From Myxococcales bacterium (GTDB lineage: Bacteria; UBA10199; 2-02-FULL-44-16; JAAZCA01): a stretch of 64,000 nucleotides of DNA. The stretch is from contig JAAZCA010000009.1 in NCBI GenBank assembly GCA_012513515.1, positions 38,084 to 102,083 on the forward strand, written 5' to 3'. A program made the position numbers and the translations under genes. Numbering within the stretch: position 1 is the stretch's first letter; the number at the start of each line of letters is the position of its first letter. Below are positions 28,069 to 36,499 of this stretch, one piece after another. The notes beneath the pieces are model-generated. The model saw only the letters and a list, made by a program, of their open reading frames with translations. It did no database searches and was not told where the DNA came from.

Positions 28069-28818
28069 TCAACCATCCCCGGTGGCCATCTCGCCCCTGA
28101 TAAAACTTTGAACTGCCGGATCGGAAGAGGCCCTCGCCTCCTCCACGCTTCCGACAAAACCTATACGCCTGTCATATATCATGGCGAGCCTGTCTGTTAT
28201 CGAGAACGCCGCCTCCATGTCGTGAGTGACAACCACTGAGGTGACCTTCATCTTCTCTTGCAGCTCCCTGATAAGACGGCAGATCCTCTTCGTATTCGCC
28301 GGATCTAGTCCGGTGGTAGGCTCGTCGTATAGAATGACATCCGGATCGGTCGCAATGGCCCTCGCCAATCCTACGCGCTTCTTCATGCCGCCGGAAAGGT
28401 CGGACGGCATCATTCCTCCTATCCCTGGAAGGCCTACCATGGCGAGTTTATCATCGACTATTTGTGAAATTTTATTTTCGCCATACTCAAAATGCTCCCT
28501 TAGAGGATAGGCAACATTCTCCTTCACCGTAAGGGAATCAAAGAGAGCCGCCCCCTGAAAGAGCATCCCTATCCGCCTTCGCATCCGTGAAAGCTTTCTT
28601 TCATTCATCTCCGAAAGGGGTTCACCGTCGAAAAAGATCTCGCCGGAATCGGGACGCATCACCCCGAGAAGCAGTTTCAGAAAAACGCTCTTCCCCGTCC
28701 CGGATCCACCTATGATAGTGAGGGTTTCACCAGGGGAAATAGAAAGCTCCGCACCGACGAGCACGCCGTGATCGCCAAATGACTTATGGACATCCTTGAA
28801 TTCGATTATAGGTTTCAT
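28069..28818 (-). CDS. mlaF: ABC transporter ATP-binding protein, MlaF family
   Basis: 249 residues. Walker A GGSGTGKS (37-44), Q-loop FQGAALFDSLTV, signature LSGGMKKRVGLARAI, Walker B VILYDEPTTGLDP and H-loop VVTHDMEAA. LSGGMKKR is typical of the Mla/Ttg2A lipid-transport ATPases. It powers lipid movement through MlaE at the inner membrane. The start is one base after the mlaE stop, so the two are translationally coupled. Confidence 0.95.
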   Translation of the reverse strand: MKPIIEFKDVHKSFGDHGVLVGAELSISPGETLTIIGGSGTGKSVFLKLLLGVMRPDSGEIFFDGEPLSEMNERKLSRMRRRIGMLFQGAALFDSLTVKENVAYPLREHFEYGENKISQIVDDKLAMVGLPGIGGMMPSDLSGGMKKRVGLARAIATDPDVILYDEPTTGLDPANTKRICRLIRELQEKMKVTSVVVTHDMEAAFSITDRLAMIYDRRIGFVGSVEEARASSDPAVQSFIRGEMATGDG

Positions 28819-28819
28819 C

Positions 28820-29638
28820 TTAAAAATACAAAGCCAGCTTCGTCAGGAAAAAATCCGAGACGAAAATAGTAATGGACGAGAAGACCACAGCTCGCGTCGT
28901 CTGCCGTCCTACCCCCTCGGTACCTCCGTAAGTAGCAAGCCCCTGATAGCAGGAAATTATCGATATAAAAAACCCGAAGAAGACAGCCTTTATGATGCCG
29001 CTTGCAAAATCATCGATGATCAGCGTCCTGGAAACCTGGTCGAAGTAGAAACGCGGAGTGACACCGGCCTCTATGACAGTTATCACCATTCCACCTACAA
29101 CCCCTATGACGTTTGCCATTATTGTGAGAAGTGGATTAGTTATCGTAGTGGCGAGAACCCTCGGAACCACCAGCTTCTGCACCGGATTGGCCCCCATCGC
29201 CTCTATAGCAAGAACCTGCTCGGTGACGACCATGGAACCGAGCTCGGCTGCCATCCCGCTTCCAACCCTCGCCGCTACCATTATCGCAGTAAGGACGGGG
29301 CCGAGCTCCCTGAAGATGGAGAGAGCGACTATCTGACCGACGTAGAGCTTCAGTCCGAATCTGCCGAGACCTACGGAGAGCTGCAGCGCTATGACCAGGC
29401 CAGTAAAAAAAGCTATCAGAGCCACTATCGAGAAGGATTTATTACCCACCTGGACAAACTGCTTTAGAAGCTCATCGGTCGAAAGGCGGTGTGTAAAAAG
29501 AACCCTTATTGTGCTAAATGCCAAGGAGGTGATACCCCCGACGAGCTTGACGAAAGAAACCACACCAGCGCCGACTTTGGATACCATCGGACGAAGGCAA
29601 GATCGCCTTATATTATCTGTAGGTGCTGAAATGGTCAT
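28820..29638 (-). CDS. mlaE: ABC transporter permease, MlaE family
   Basis: 272 residues with about five membrane segments after an amphipathic N-terminus (about 25-55). MlaE features: FFTGLVIALQLSVGLGRFG, ELGPVLTAIMVAARVGSGM, AELGSMVVTEQVLAIEAMG and PRVLATTITNPLL. It forms the MlaFE core with MlaF and receives or delivers phospholipid through MlaD. No Shine-Dalgarno sequence is evident at 29638; an internal ATG at 29587 is possible. 23 bases after the putative lipoprotein gene. Confidence 0.94.
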   Translation of the reverse strand: MTISAPTDNIRRSCLRPMVSKVGAGVVSFVKLVGGITSLAFSTIRVLFTHRLSTDELLKQFVQVGNKSFSIVALIAFFTGLVIALQLSVGLGRFGLKLYVGQIVALSIFRELGPVLTAIMVAARVGSGMAAELGSMVVTEQVLAIEAMGANPVQKLVVPRVLATTITNPLLTIMANVIGVVGGMVITVIEAGVTPRFYFDQVSRTLIIDDFASGIIKAVFFGFFISIISCYQGLATYGGTEGVGRQTTRAVVFSSITIFVSDFFLTKLALYF

Positions 29639-29661
29639 CTGTCAAAACCGTTTTCGGAAAA

Positions 29662-30198
29662 TCATTCAAAGTGAAACTGCTGAAAAAAACCTTCAAAGGC
29701 CGAACGGGTCGCCTGATTCTGTCCGCCCGGAGAAACAGCGTAGAAATCAAAAACGCATCCGTCTTTCCTGATCGTCACCAGATCGACCATCGAGACAACA
29801 CCATCCATGCTTCCGCTGGTAAGAATTCTAACCGCTCCCCTGCCGTTCAGCATCAGTTTTTCTTCGCTCAAAACACTCCTGTTTTCAAGCGTACCGAGAA
29901 TCTCCCCACTCAGGGCATCAGGACGCAAACCCTCTACACCCCTCCCACAGAATGCGCTGGTGGAGATAGAGGCCCCCGCCTCCGGACTGTAAAATGTCAC
30001 CGACCTGACCTTGGTATCGACCCTCTTCCAATCGTCAGGAAGGATACCCACCTTATAAAAATTCTTGTTCATGAGGTAGACGCAACCATCGCGATATGAC
30101 ATAACGCCAATGAATTTGGGCGGACCGAAGATACACGCCACAAAAAGGACGGATAACAGCGCCAAAGTTATGACAAGAGCCCCCCTAGTGAGAAACAT
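29662..30198 (-). CDS. Exported protein, possible lipoprotein, first gene of the Mla unit
   Basis: 178 residues, family not recognised. A hydrophobic N-terminus (ALVITLALLSVLFVAC) ends in a lipobox-like FVAC with Cys22; Phe at -3 makes lipidation uncertain. The rest is a small soluble domain with WKRVDTKVRSVTFYSPEAGA and Cys residues in FCGRGVEG and KDGCVFDFYAV. Its place ahead of mlaE-mlaF-mlaD suggests a part in outer-membrane lipid handling. There is no Shine-Dalgarno sequence. The -10 box ends six bases before the ATG, so the mRNA looks leaderless. Confidence 0.72.
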   Translation of the reverse strand: MFLTRGALVITLALLSVLFVACIFGPPKFIGVMSYRDGCVYLMNKNFYKVGILPDDWKRVDTKVRSVTFYSPEAGASISTSAFCGRGVEGLRPDALSGEILGTLENRSVLSEEKLMLNGRGAVRILTSGSMDGVVSMVDLVTIRKDGCVFDFYAVSPGGQNQATRSAFEGFFQQFHFE

Positions 30199-30204
30199 GG
30201 CGGG

Positions 30205-30233
30205 ACTATACCCAATATGTCCACTGTTGACAA
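30205..30233 (-). promoter_or_regulatory. Promoter of the Mla unit (leaderless geometry)
   Basis: On the minus strand: TTGTCA (30233-30228), 17-base spacer, TATAGT (30210-30205), six bases CCCGCC, then ATG at 30198. Both hexamers match 5/6. The -35 box overlaps the -35 box of the divergent yggS promoter. Confidence 0.6.
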
Positions 30234-30256
30234 GGAGTTAGGCTGTTTGAAATGAT
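30227..30256 (+). promoter_or_regulatory. Promoter of yggS, overlapping the Mla promoter
   Basis: TTGACA (30227-30232), 18-base spacer, AATGAT (30251-30256), seven bases to ATG at 30264. Its -35 shares bases 30228-30232 with the opposing Mla -35 box, so polymerase can probably occupy only one of the two at a time. Confidence 0.45.
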
Positions 30257-30263
30257 TAAAACC

Positions 30264-30947
30264 ATGAGCGAAATTGAGAAAAATCTGAGTGTCGTCAGAA
30301 AACGGATAGAAGCGGCTTGCGCCGGATCTTCAAGGGATCCCTCAGGCGTAAAGCTAGTAGCCGTTACAAAAAACGTGACTACGGATCAAATAGCTGAGGC
30401 GTTCAAATTCGGTCAGCTGGTCTTCGGCGAAAATTATGCGCAGGAACTTCGCGACAAGTATAAAGAGCTCTCCGACCTTCCGATCGAATGGCATTTCATA
30501 GGCCATCTCCAGAAAAACAAGGTCAAATACGTAAGCCCTGTAGCTGCGCTCGTGGAAACGGTAGATTCCACGGATCTCGCAGATGTGATATCGGCAAGAG
30601 CGGTTGGCACAATCGACTGCCTCATCGAAGTGAACATATCCGGCGAAGCAAGCAAGTCCGGATGCTCCGAAACCGAAGTTGCAAAGATCGCGGCACATAT
30701 AGAAAAACTTCCTAACCTCAATATGCGTGGTCTGATGACGATGCCCCCATATTCCGATAATCCTGAAAAGAGCAGACCCTATTTCAAAAAATTAAAAACG
30801 CTTCTCGACAAGCTCAACGATGAACTCTTTCCTGCTGAACCGTATAGGGAGCTATCGATCGGAATGAGCCACGACATGGAGGTGGCGATTCAGGAGGGAG
30901 CCACGATAGTAAGGGTCGGGACCGCCATATTCGGGGAAAGGTCATAA
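30264..30947 (+). CDS. yggS: YggS family pyridoxal phosphate homeostasis protein
   Basis: 227 residues, cytoplasmic, single-domain alanine racemase-like barrel that binds PLP and keeps free PLP levels in balance. PLP lysine in KLVAVTKNV; FGENYAQELRDKY, WHFIGHLQKNKVK, MRGLMTMPPYSDN and LSIGMSHDMEVAIQEGATIVRVGTAIFG (in parts) are family blocks. The start MSEIEKNL aligns with E. coli MNDIAHNL, so I choose the ATG at 30264 over that at 30252. No Shine-Dalgarno sequence. Divergent from the Mla unit. Confidence 0.93.
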   Translation: MSEIEKNLSVVRKRIEAACAGSSRDPSGVKLVAVTKNVTTDQIAEAFKFGQLVFGENYAQELRDKYKELSDLPIEWHFIGHLQKNKVKYVSPVAALVETVDSTDLADVISARAVGTIDCLIEVNISGEASKSGCSETEVAKIAAHIEKLPNLNMRGLMTMPPYSDNPEKSRPYFKKLKTLLDKLNDELFPAEPYRELSIGMSHDMEVAIQEGATIVRVGTAIFGERS

Positions 30948-30972
30948 CGGAATTTCCACCTGCCATGCCATC

Positions 30973-31004
30973 GTCGGCGACCTAGCCCGCTGAAAGCGGA
31001 GGCT
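30973..31004 (+). other. Structured segment between yggS and the YkgJ-like gene
   Basis: GTCG-g-CGAC (30973-30981) is followed by an 8-bp stem AGCCCGCT / AGCG-ga-GGCT with a GAA loop and a two-base bulge (30984-31004). No T run follows, so it is not an ordinary terminator. It could be a structured 5' leader of the gene at 31051; no known riboswitch class was recognised. Confidence 0.35.
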
Positions 31005-31050
31005 CAAGGCGTGCGGAAACGACTTTTGGCGATATCATTGAAAAAGATAT

Positions 31051-31425
31051 ATGAAAAAAAATAGGCGTGAACAGAGAAGGCTGCAATCGATTCGTCATGG
31101 GTGCAAGTGCCCCGAATGCGTTGAGTGTTGCGAACGCGACCCTGGCTGGTTTATGCCAGACGAAGTAGCGATAGCCGCCCGATATCTCGGGCTGAATGAA
31201 AATGAGTTCATAGAAAAATATTGTACCGAACACATCTATGATGGGACTAGGACTCTATCACCGGCCATGAAAAATGGAGGCAGTTCCTGCATATTCCTGA
31301 ATCGTGATAAGGAATGCTCAATACACGAAGTAAAACCTTTCGAATGCAAAAAGGTCTACGGCTGCGGGGCCAATTATAGACACAAAAGGCTTAGGGAAAT
31401 GATAAGCAAGAACTGGAAAAAGTAA
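31051..31425 (+). CDS. YkgJ-type CxxCxxCC putative zinc/iron-chelating protein
   Basis: 124 residues. The N-terminal CKCPECVECC carries the CxxCxxCC signature, followed by PDEVAIAARYLGLNENEFIEKY, GGSSCIFLNRDKECSIHEVKPFEC and KKVYGCG. The full set of eight or so Cys in this order defines the UPF0153/YkgJ family, thought to bind zinc or an Fe-S cluster; role unknown. The ribosome binding site is weak (AAAAAG). It converges on the aclA gene with ten bases between stops. Confidence 0.83.
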   Translation: MKKNRREQRRLQSIRHGCKCPECVECCERDPGWFMPDEVAIAARYLGLNENEFIEKYCTEHIYDGTRTLSPAMKNGGSSCIFLNRDKECSIHEVKPFECKKVYGCGANYRHKRLREMISKNWKK

Positions 31426-31435
31426 CTTCACCCAA

Positions 31436-33271
31436 TTACCACTCATTCATATACGCGATATCTTCGTAGGGAACTCTGTACAGAGGCTGTTTCAGACGTT
31501 TCTGGTCGAATATGTGCCCGAACAGGCCAATCGAACGGCCTACGACAAATAGCGCGTTCAGACATCCCATCTCGATTATATCATCCGTCTCTTCCTTGCT
31601 AAAGAGATCGGCGCACGACCACAAAAGATCTACGAATGTGACGCCGATACATCCATCGACATTAAGTATCAAGCTGCCTTTTTTCTGTGTCGTTATTTTT
31701 TCAACCTCTAGAGCATAATCCAGAAGTTTAGATTGAGGAAAATTCTTTTTCACAAGCTCCTTCAGCTGAGTAACGCGCATGTCGGGATTGGTAACGCTTT
31801 TGACGCGATGGCCTATGCCCGGAATATTTATCCCCTGTTCCTTCATATGTTTCACAAAATCCTCGGCAGAGAGTCCCGCTTCAAATGCCTTCTTGAAAGA
31901 CTGCGCAGCGCCGTCGATCGCACCACCAAAACGAGGGCCTATGGTGAGAAGCCCTGAAACGAGGCTGGATATAATATCCTTTCCGGCTCTTGCAGCGACT
32001 ATCGAATTGTGCGCGCCGGAAACCGCAGGGCCATGATCTGCGGTCAAAACCAGAGCGGTCTCAAGATAGTTGGACGCAAACTTCGGCAAATGCTTTTTAA
32101 ACCAGAGCAGACCAATAACGCCACCTATTCCATAACCCTCGCCAATGATCTTGGAAATCGGGGTATCCAGATAGTATAATTCTTCACCTTTATCATTGGA
32201 TATCGTGCATATAAATTCGGTCGGCTTCCTTATCGACCCCTCCTTGAGCGCCCGCGAATAATCCGCAGGAAACTTTGGAACCTCCTTGTCAGGTGCTGGC
32301 TTGATATTTCCGTCATTCAGGATTTTTTTGTAGGTAATCTTTATGGCCTCCCCATAGTCATCGAAAGATTTTGGAACTACAGCCCCTGCGTTTCTAAGCG
32401 CCTCATTTTTTGCATCAGCTGTTTCAAGTACGCTATCGGCCTTAGCACCGGCATGTCCGAATTGAACACCTGCTGGAAACATCTTCGAGCATGTCCCTGT
32501 CACCCATATCACGAGAGGCTTTTTAATATTTCCCGCCTTGAGAGCCTCGACGATCTTGAGTTCCTCGGTTCCGCCAATCTCGCCGAGAGCAGCGATCATC
32601 TTGACGGCCGGAATCTTTTCATAGCGCATGATATGATCGAGCAGGGTCGAACCCGGATATGCATCTCCGCCGATAGCCACACCTTCGTAGAGCCCGTCGC
32701 TGTTGCGCGCGATTATATTGTAGCACTCGTTGGAAAGCCCGCCGGATTTGGAAACGAAACCCACGCTCCCCGCTCTATGCAACTTCGAATCGATTATATT
32801 ATCTATCGTTCCGGCGGTATTGCCTATTTTGAAACAGCCGGCCTTTATTCCGCCTACCGTTGCCGGACCTATAATGCACTTCCCCATATTCTTGGCGGCT
32901 GAGGCCATCATCCGCGCCTTTCTCTCGGGAACTCCTTCAGCGATCACGACGACCGTCCTTATATTATCATTTGCCAAGGACTCCATCGTGGTGTCATACG
33001 CGCTTCGCTGTGATGAGAAATTTATTACTACATCAGAGGATGGGTGTTTTTCTGCGGCCCTTGAAAAACTCCTGTACATCGGAATCAGGATCTCTCTCTT
33101 GCCAAAAAATACTTTATGGATCCCATCCCTGGAGGGGTTTACGATGGCGGCGACCGAAGGTTTCTCCCTCCCGCATGCAAAATCGAAATCGAGCATGCGC
33201 TGAATGGCATTTTGCTGATAGCCGTAGACTATCGCCTCGGTATCCTTTGAAAAAAGTTCTGGAGAATTCAT
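31436..33271 (-). CDS. aclA: ATP-citrate lyase, large subunit (citryl-CoA synthetase-like plus citryl-CoA lyase domains)
   Basis: 611 residues, equal in length and layout to the AclA subunit of Chlorobium and to the C-terminal half of animal ACLY. A CoA-binding/ligase part (1-340) carries the phosphohistidine H273 in QFGHAGAKA. The citrate-synthase-like lyase part (about 365-611) shows NYLETALVLTADHGPAVSGA, GLLTIGPRFGGAIDGAAQ, GIGHRVKSVTNPDMRV, LLDYALEVEKITT and LGLFGHIFDQ-type sequence (GRSIGLFGHIFDQKRLKQ). It cleaves citrate with ATP and CoA to acetyl-CoA and oxaloacetate. The ATGA overlap with aclB shows coupled synthesis of the two subunits. Confidence 0.95.
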   Translation of the reverse strand: MNSPELFSKDTEAIVYGYQQNAIQRMLDFDFACGREKPSVAAIVNPSRDGIHKVFFGKREILIPMYRSFSRAAEKHPSSDVVINFSSQRSAYDTTMESLANDNIRTVVVIAEGVPERKARMMASAAKNMGKCIIGPATVGGIKAGCFKIGNTAGTIDNIIDSKLHRAGSVGFVSKSGGLSNECYNIIARNSDGLYEGVAIGGDAYPGSTLLDHIMRYEKIPAVKMIAALGEIGGTEELKIVEALKAGNIKKPLVIWVTGTCSKMFPAGVQFGHAGAKADSVLETADAKNEALRNAGAVVPKSFDDYGEAIKITYKKILNDGNIKPAPDKEVPKFPADYSRALKEGSIRKPTEFICTISNDKGEELYYLDTPISKIIGEGYGIGGVIGLLWFKKHLPKFASNYLETALVLTADHGPAVSGAHNSIVAARAGKDIISSLVSGLLTIGPRFGGAIDGAAQSFKKAFEAGLSAEDFVKHMKEQGINIPGIGHRVKSVTNPDMRVTQLKELVKKNFPQSKLLDYALEVEKITTQKKGSLILNVDGCIGVTFVDLLWSCADLFSKEETDDIIEMGCLNALFVVGRSIGLFGHIFDQKRLKQPLYRVPYEDIAYMNEW

Positions 33272-34539
33272 ATGGCCTCCGACAGAGCTAGGGATACGAT
33301 CCTCGTCATGTGCGTCTCAGGGCCGTAAACCTCGATCGGAATCCCGAGAGTTTGTCCGAGTTCCCTCATGCGCGAAAGCCCCTCTTTGTAATTTGGGCCG
33401 CCGCGACGGACGAATACGCGGACATCATTTTCTATCAACTTATCTTTGAATTCCTTTAGTGCCTGAATGATTCCGGTGAAGGTAGCAGCCACGTCGGTAA
33501 AATTCGCTATTCCGCCGCCTATAAGAAGAACCTTGCCACGGGGATCCTTTTTTCTAGTCATGAGATCTAAGATCGTCTTTGCATACTGATACGTCAATTC
33601 CTTAGACGGATCTCCGGAATATTCGCCGTAGTTGGCCAACTCCTTTGAAAAACCGATATCGCAAACGGTATCGGCATAAATCACGGAGGCCCCGCCTCCG
33701 GCAACCATTGTCCAGACGCGCCCCTCTGGGTTTAGTATCGTCAACTTGAGCGATGCCCCGCTCTGATCGTCGAGATGCTTCACGAAGCGTTCCTCGGCGG
33801 TCATCGACGTTCCAAAAGAGGGCGGAAATTCGAGCTCGCCCCAAATCTTTCTACAGTCGAAGGCGGCGGCATCATCGACCTTGGCCACGAGATCGAGAGG
33901 AACTATAGCACCACCTGAAACCGTGAACGGATTTATTTCAAGATACGAAAAACCGCTTTCTGCGTAAAACGCATGCAGCGCGGCGATAAACTCCGCTACA
34001 AGCTCCTTATCTTTTTTCAGATCGGAAATTTTTGCGAGGATATCCGCCTTGCTCGCCTCCTGCAGAACGGGGACCTCTATTTTGATAACTTTGTCCCAGT
34101 TTTCCTCGACGAAGATCCCGCCCTTGACCGAAAAATATATCACGTCGCATTCGCGCTCATCCTTGATCGCTACATAGTACTCCTCATCTTCTGAATGTGG
34201 AGTGAACGGTTCGACCAAAAAGTGCGTCAGCTCGCCGGAGACCTTTCCGATCGTAGCGGGCTTGCCCATGCGCTCCCCTATCCATTTCTTCACGCCGTCG
34301 AAGTCTGAATTTACAAGAAGGAGCCCGTGTTTACCGCGCTTTCCGAATAGCTGATCCGGCTTGGCAACAAGTTTTCCCTTCGAAATCCAAGGACAATTCT
34401 TCCTCAGCGATTCCATATCTGTATCTGGAGAAATCAGCGCAACATTCCCGTCGTATTTCCATGAATCGCCCAAACGCCGTTTCATGAAAGCGGCCAGCAT
34501 CCTCTTTCCGTCGAATTCCCTGATTCCACGCCTTGCCAT
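33268..34539 (-). CDS. aclB: ATP-citrate lyase, small subunit (ATP-grasp domain)
   Basis: 423 residues matching the N-terminal half of animal ACLY and bacterial AclB. ATP-grasp lysine/loop region LVAKPDQLFGKRGKHGLLLV, VEPFTPHSEDEEYYVAI, YLEINPFTV, then SGASLKLTILNPEGRVWTMV (in parts), GGGASVIYADTVCD and the citrate-binding GGGIANFTDVAATFTGI. It activates citrate by transferring phosphate through the AclA histidine. AclB begins 29 bases after the aconitase gene and overlaps aclA by four bases, so aconitase, AclB and AclA are made from one mRNA. Confidence 0.95.
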   Translation of the reverse strand: MARRGIREFDGKRMLAAFMKRRLGDSWKYDGNVALISPDTDMESLRKNCPWISKGKLVAKPDQLFGKRGKHGLLLVNSDFDGVKKWIGERMGKPATIGKVSGELTHFLVEPFTPHSEDEEYYVAIKDERECDVIYFSVKGGIFVEENWDKVIKIEVPVLQEASKADILAKISDLKKDKELVAEFIAALHAFYAESGFSYLEINPFTVSGGAIVPLDLVAKVDDAAAFDCRKIWGELEFPPSFGTSMTAEERFVKHLDDQSGASLKLTILNPEGRVWTMVAGGGASVIYADTVCDIGFSKELANYGEYSGDPSKELTYQYAKTILDLMTRKKDPRGKVLLIGGGIANFTDVAATFTGIIQALKEFKDKLIENDVRVFVRRGGPNYKEGLSRMRELGQTLGIPIEVYGPETHMTRIVSLALSEAI

Positions 34540-34567
34540 AAAACCTCCCGATAAACAAAAAACGGAT

Positions 34568-36499
34568 TCAGTTTCCTTTGGTATAATTTAGAAGTCCACC
34601 CGCAAGAACTATCATCCTCTGGCGTTCAGAAAGATCCGCTTTGCAATTTATAACATCCCCCGTCTTCTTGTTGCGCAGCGCCACTTTTCCTCCGCTCAAT
34701 GCCGATGCCACCGAATCTATCGCCAGCTCATCTCCCTGAGAAATTTTATCGTAATCCGCAGGATCGGCAAAGGTAAGCGGCAAAATACCGAAGTTCACAA
34801 GGTTTGCCGCGTGTATCCTCTCGAAGGATTTGGCGACCACAGCCTTCACTCCGAGATACATCGGACAAAGGGCCGCGTGCTCACGGCTGGAGCCTTGTCC
34901 GTAAGACTCGCCGGCGATGATGATACTGCCAACTCCGGACTCCTTGGCTTTCATGCAGCGCGAAGGAAAATCAGGATCGACATTTTCGAAAACGAAAGTC
35001 GAGTACTTCGGAACGTTCGACCTGTATTTTAGCCTCGCACCGGCGGGCATTATGTGATCGGTGGTTATCTTGTCCCCGACTTTTATCATCGCCACTCCGG
35101 AGAGATTTTCCGGCATGCGGTCGTTTCTCGGCGGTTCTCCGATATTGGGGCCTCTCTTCACCTCGCAATCACAAGGCACGGCGGTCGGAAAAATAAACAT
35201 CCCATCGTCAATAAGATATTTCTCAGGCATATTCACACTCGGATAGTCTATACCGAGCTTTCTGGGGTCGTTGAGTCTCCCCTCAAGCGCAGCGACAGCG
35301 GCAACCTCGCAGCTGGTGAGATAAACCTGGGCATCCTTTGTGCCGGAGCGCCCTTCGAAGTTCCTGTTGACTGTGCGGACAGAAATGCTGCCGGAACCTG
35401 GAGACATCGAGTTGCCGATGCAAAAACCGCACGCCGACTCGAGGATTCTCGCACCGGAATCTATTAGATCGGCGAGATATCCTTCCTTGGCTAGCATCGC
35501 CAGGACCTGCCGCGAACCCGGCGCGATGCCAAGACTAACCGACGGGCTGACCTTTTTCCCCTTCAAAATTTTTGCCACGGTCACGAGGTCTTTGTAAGAG
35601 GAATTCGTGCATGAACCTATGCAAACCTGGCTCACCGCAAGCCCTGCGATCTCGGAAACTTTTTTGATATTTCCGGGACTATGCGGCGCGGCCGCGAGCG
35701 GCTCGAGCGCAGAGAGATCGATATCTATCACCCTGTCGTATGAGGCATCGGCGTCGGCGCAAAGTTCTACCCAGTCCTTTTCACGCCCTTGAGCCTTGAG
35801 AAATTTTCTGGTCTCCGCGTCGGATGGAAAGATGGAACAGGTTACCCCCATCTCCGCGCCCATGTTCGTGATGGTCGCCCTTTCAGGGACCGTTAAAGTC
35901 GCAACTCCCGGCCCGCCGTATTCGAGCATTACACCAACGTTACCCTTGGTCGTAAGGATCTCCAACATCTTGAGGATTAGATCCTTCGCGGTAACCCACG
36001 GTTTCAACTCCCCCGTTAGATTTACCTTATAGACCTTCGGAGCGGTCAGATAGAAAAGCCCGCCCCCCATCGCTACAGCTACATCAAGACCGCCGGCACC
36101 GATGGCTATCTGCCCTATCCCTCCGCCGGTTGGCGTATGGGAATCGCTTCCCAAAAGGGTCGTGCCCGGTTTCCCAAACCTCTCCAGATGAACCTGATGA
36201 CAGATGCCGTTGCCAGGGCGCGAAAAGACTATGCCGTATCTCGCCGCAACGCTCTGCAGATAGGCGTGGTCGTCGGCATTTTCAAAACCGACCTGGACTG
36301 TATTGTGATCCACATACGAAACGGAGATGTCGGTCTTTACCTCTTTCATCCCCATCGCCTCGAATTGCAAATATGCCATCGTCCCGGTTGCATCCTGCGT
36401 CAGCGTCTGATCGATCCGTATGCCTATTTCGTTTCCGACTACGAGTGCCCCCTCCTTCAGATGCGCTTCTAAAATTTTACCGACTATGCTTCTCCCCAT
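34568..36499 (-). CDS. Aconitate hydratase, Aquifex-type
   Basis: 643 residues. Converts citrate and isocitrate through cis-aconitate using a 4Fe-4S cluster held by Cys in CIGSCTNSSYKD and ACGFCIG. GSDSHTPTGGGIGQIAIG, APGSRQVLAML, GRSGTKDAQVYLTS and the C-terminal swivel domain GESYGQGSSREHAA confirm the fold. It is shorter than AcnA/AcnB and fits the 'Aquifex type' clade that is common in deltaproteobacteria. An ATG at 36511 lies inside the ribosome binding site GGAGG, which is correctly spaced for the ATG at 36499. A terminator-like hairpin abuts this site. First gene of the citrate module. Confidence 0.94.
   Translation of the reverse strand: MGRSIVGKILEAHLKEGALVVGNEIGIRIDQTLTQDATGTMAYLQFEAMGMKEVKTDISVSYVDHNTVQVGFENADDHAYLQSVAARYGIVFSRPGNGICHQVHLERFGKPGTTLLGSDSHTPTGGGIGQIAIGAGGLDVAVAMGGGLFYLTAPKVYKVNLTGELKPWVTAKDLILKMLEILTTKGNVGVMLEYGGPGVATLTVPERATITNMGAEMGVTCSIFPSDAETRKFLKAQGREKDWVELCADADASYDRVIDIDLSALEPLAAAPHSPGNIKKVSEIAGLAVSQVCIGSCTNSSYKDLVTVAKILKGKKVSPSVSLGIAPGSRQVLAMLAKEGYLADLIDSGARILESACGFCIGNSMSPGSGSISVRTVNRNFEGRSGTKDAQVYLTSCEVAAVAALEGRLNDPRKLGIDYPSVNMPEKYLIDDGMFIFPTAVPCDCEVKRGPNIGEPPRNDRMPENLSGVAMIKVGDKITTDHIMPAGARLKYRSNVPKYSTFVFENVDPDFPSRCMKAKESGVGSIIIAGESYGQGSSREHAALCPMYLGVKAVVAKSFERIHAANLVNFGILPLTFADPADYDKISQGDELAIDSVASALSGGKVALRNKKTGDVINCKADLSERQRMIVLAGGLLNYTKGN

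Noticed and set aside
34568-36499. Aconitase as 3-isopropylmalate dehydratase
   Set aside because: The large and small domains are fused and the sequence blocks follow the Aquifex-type aconitase. The ATP-citrate lyase genes next to it also favour aconitase.
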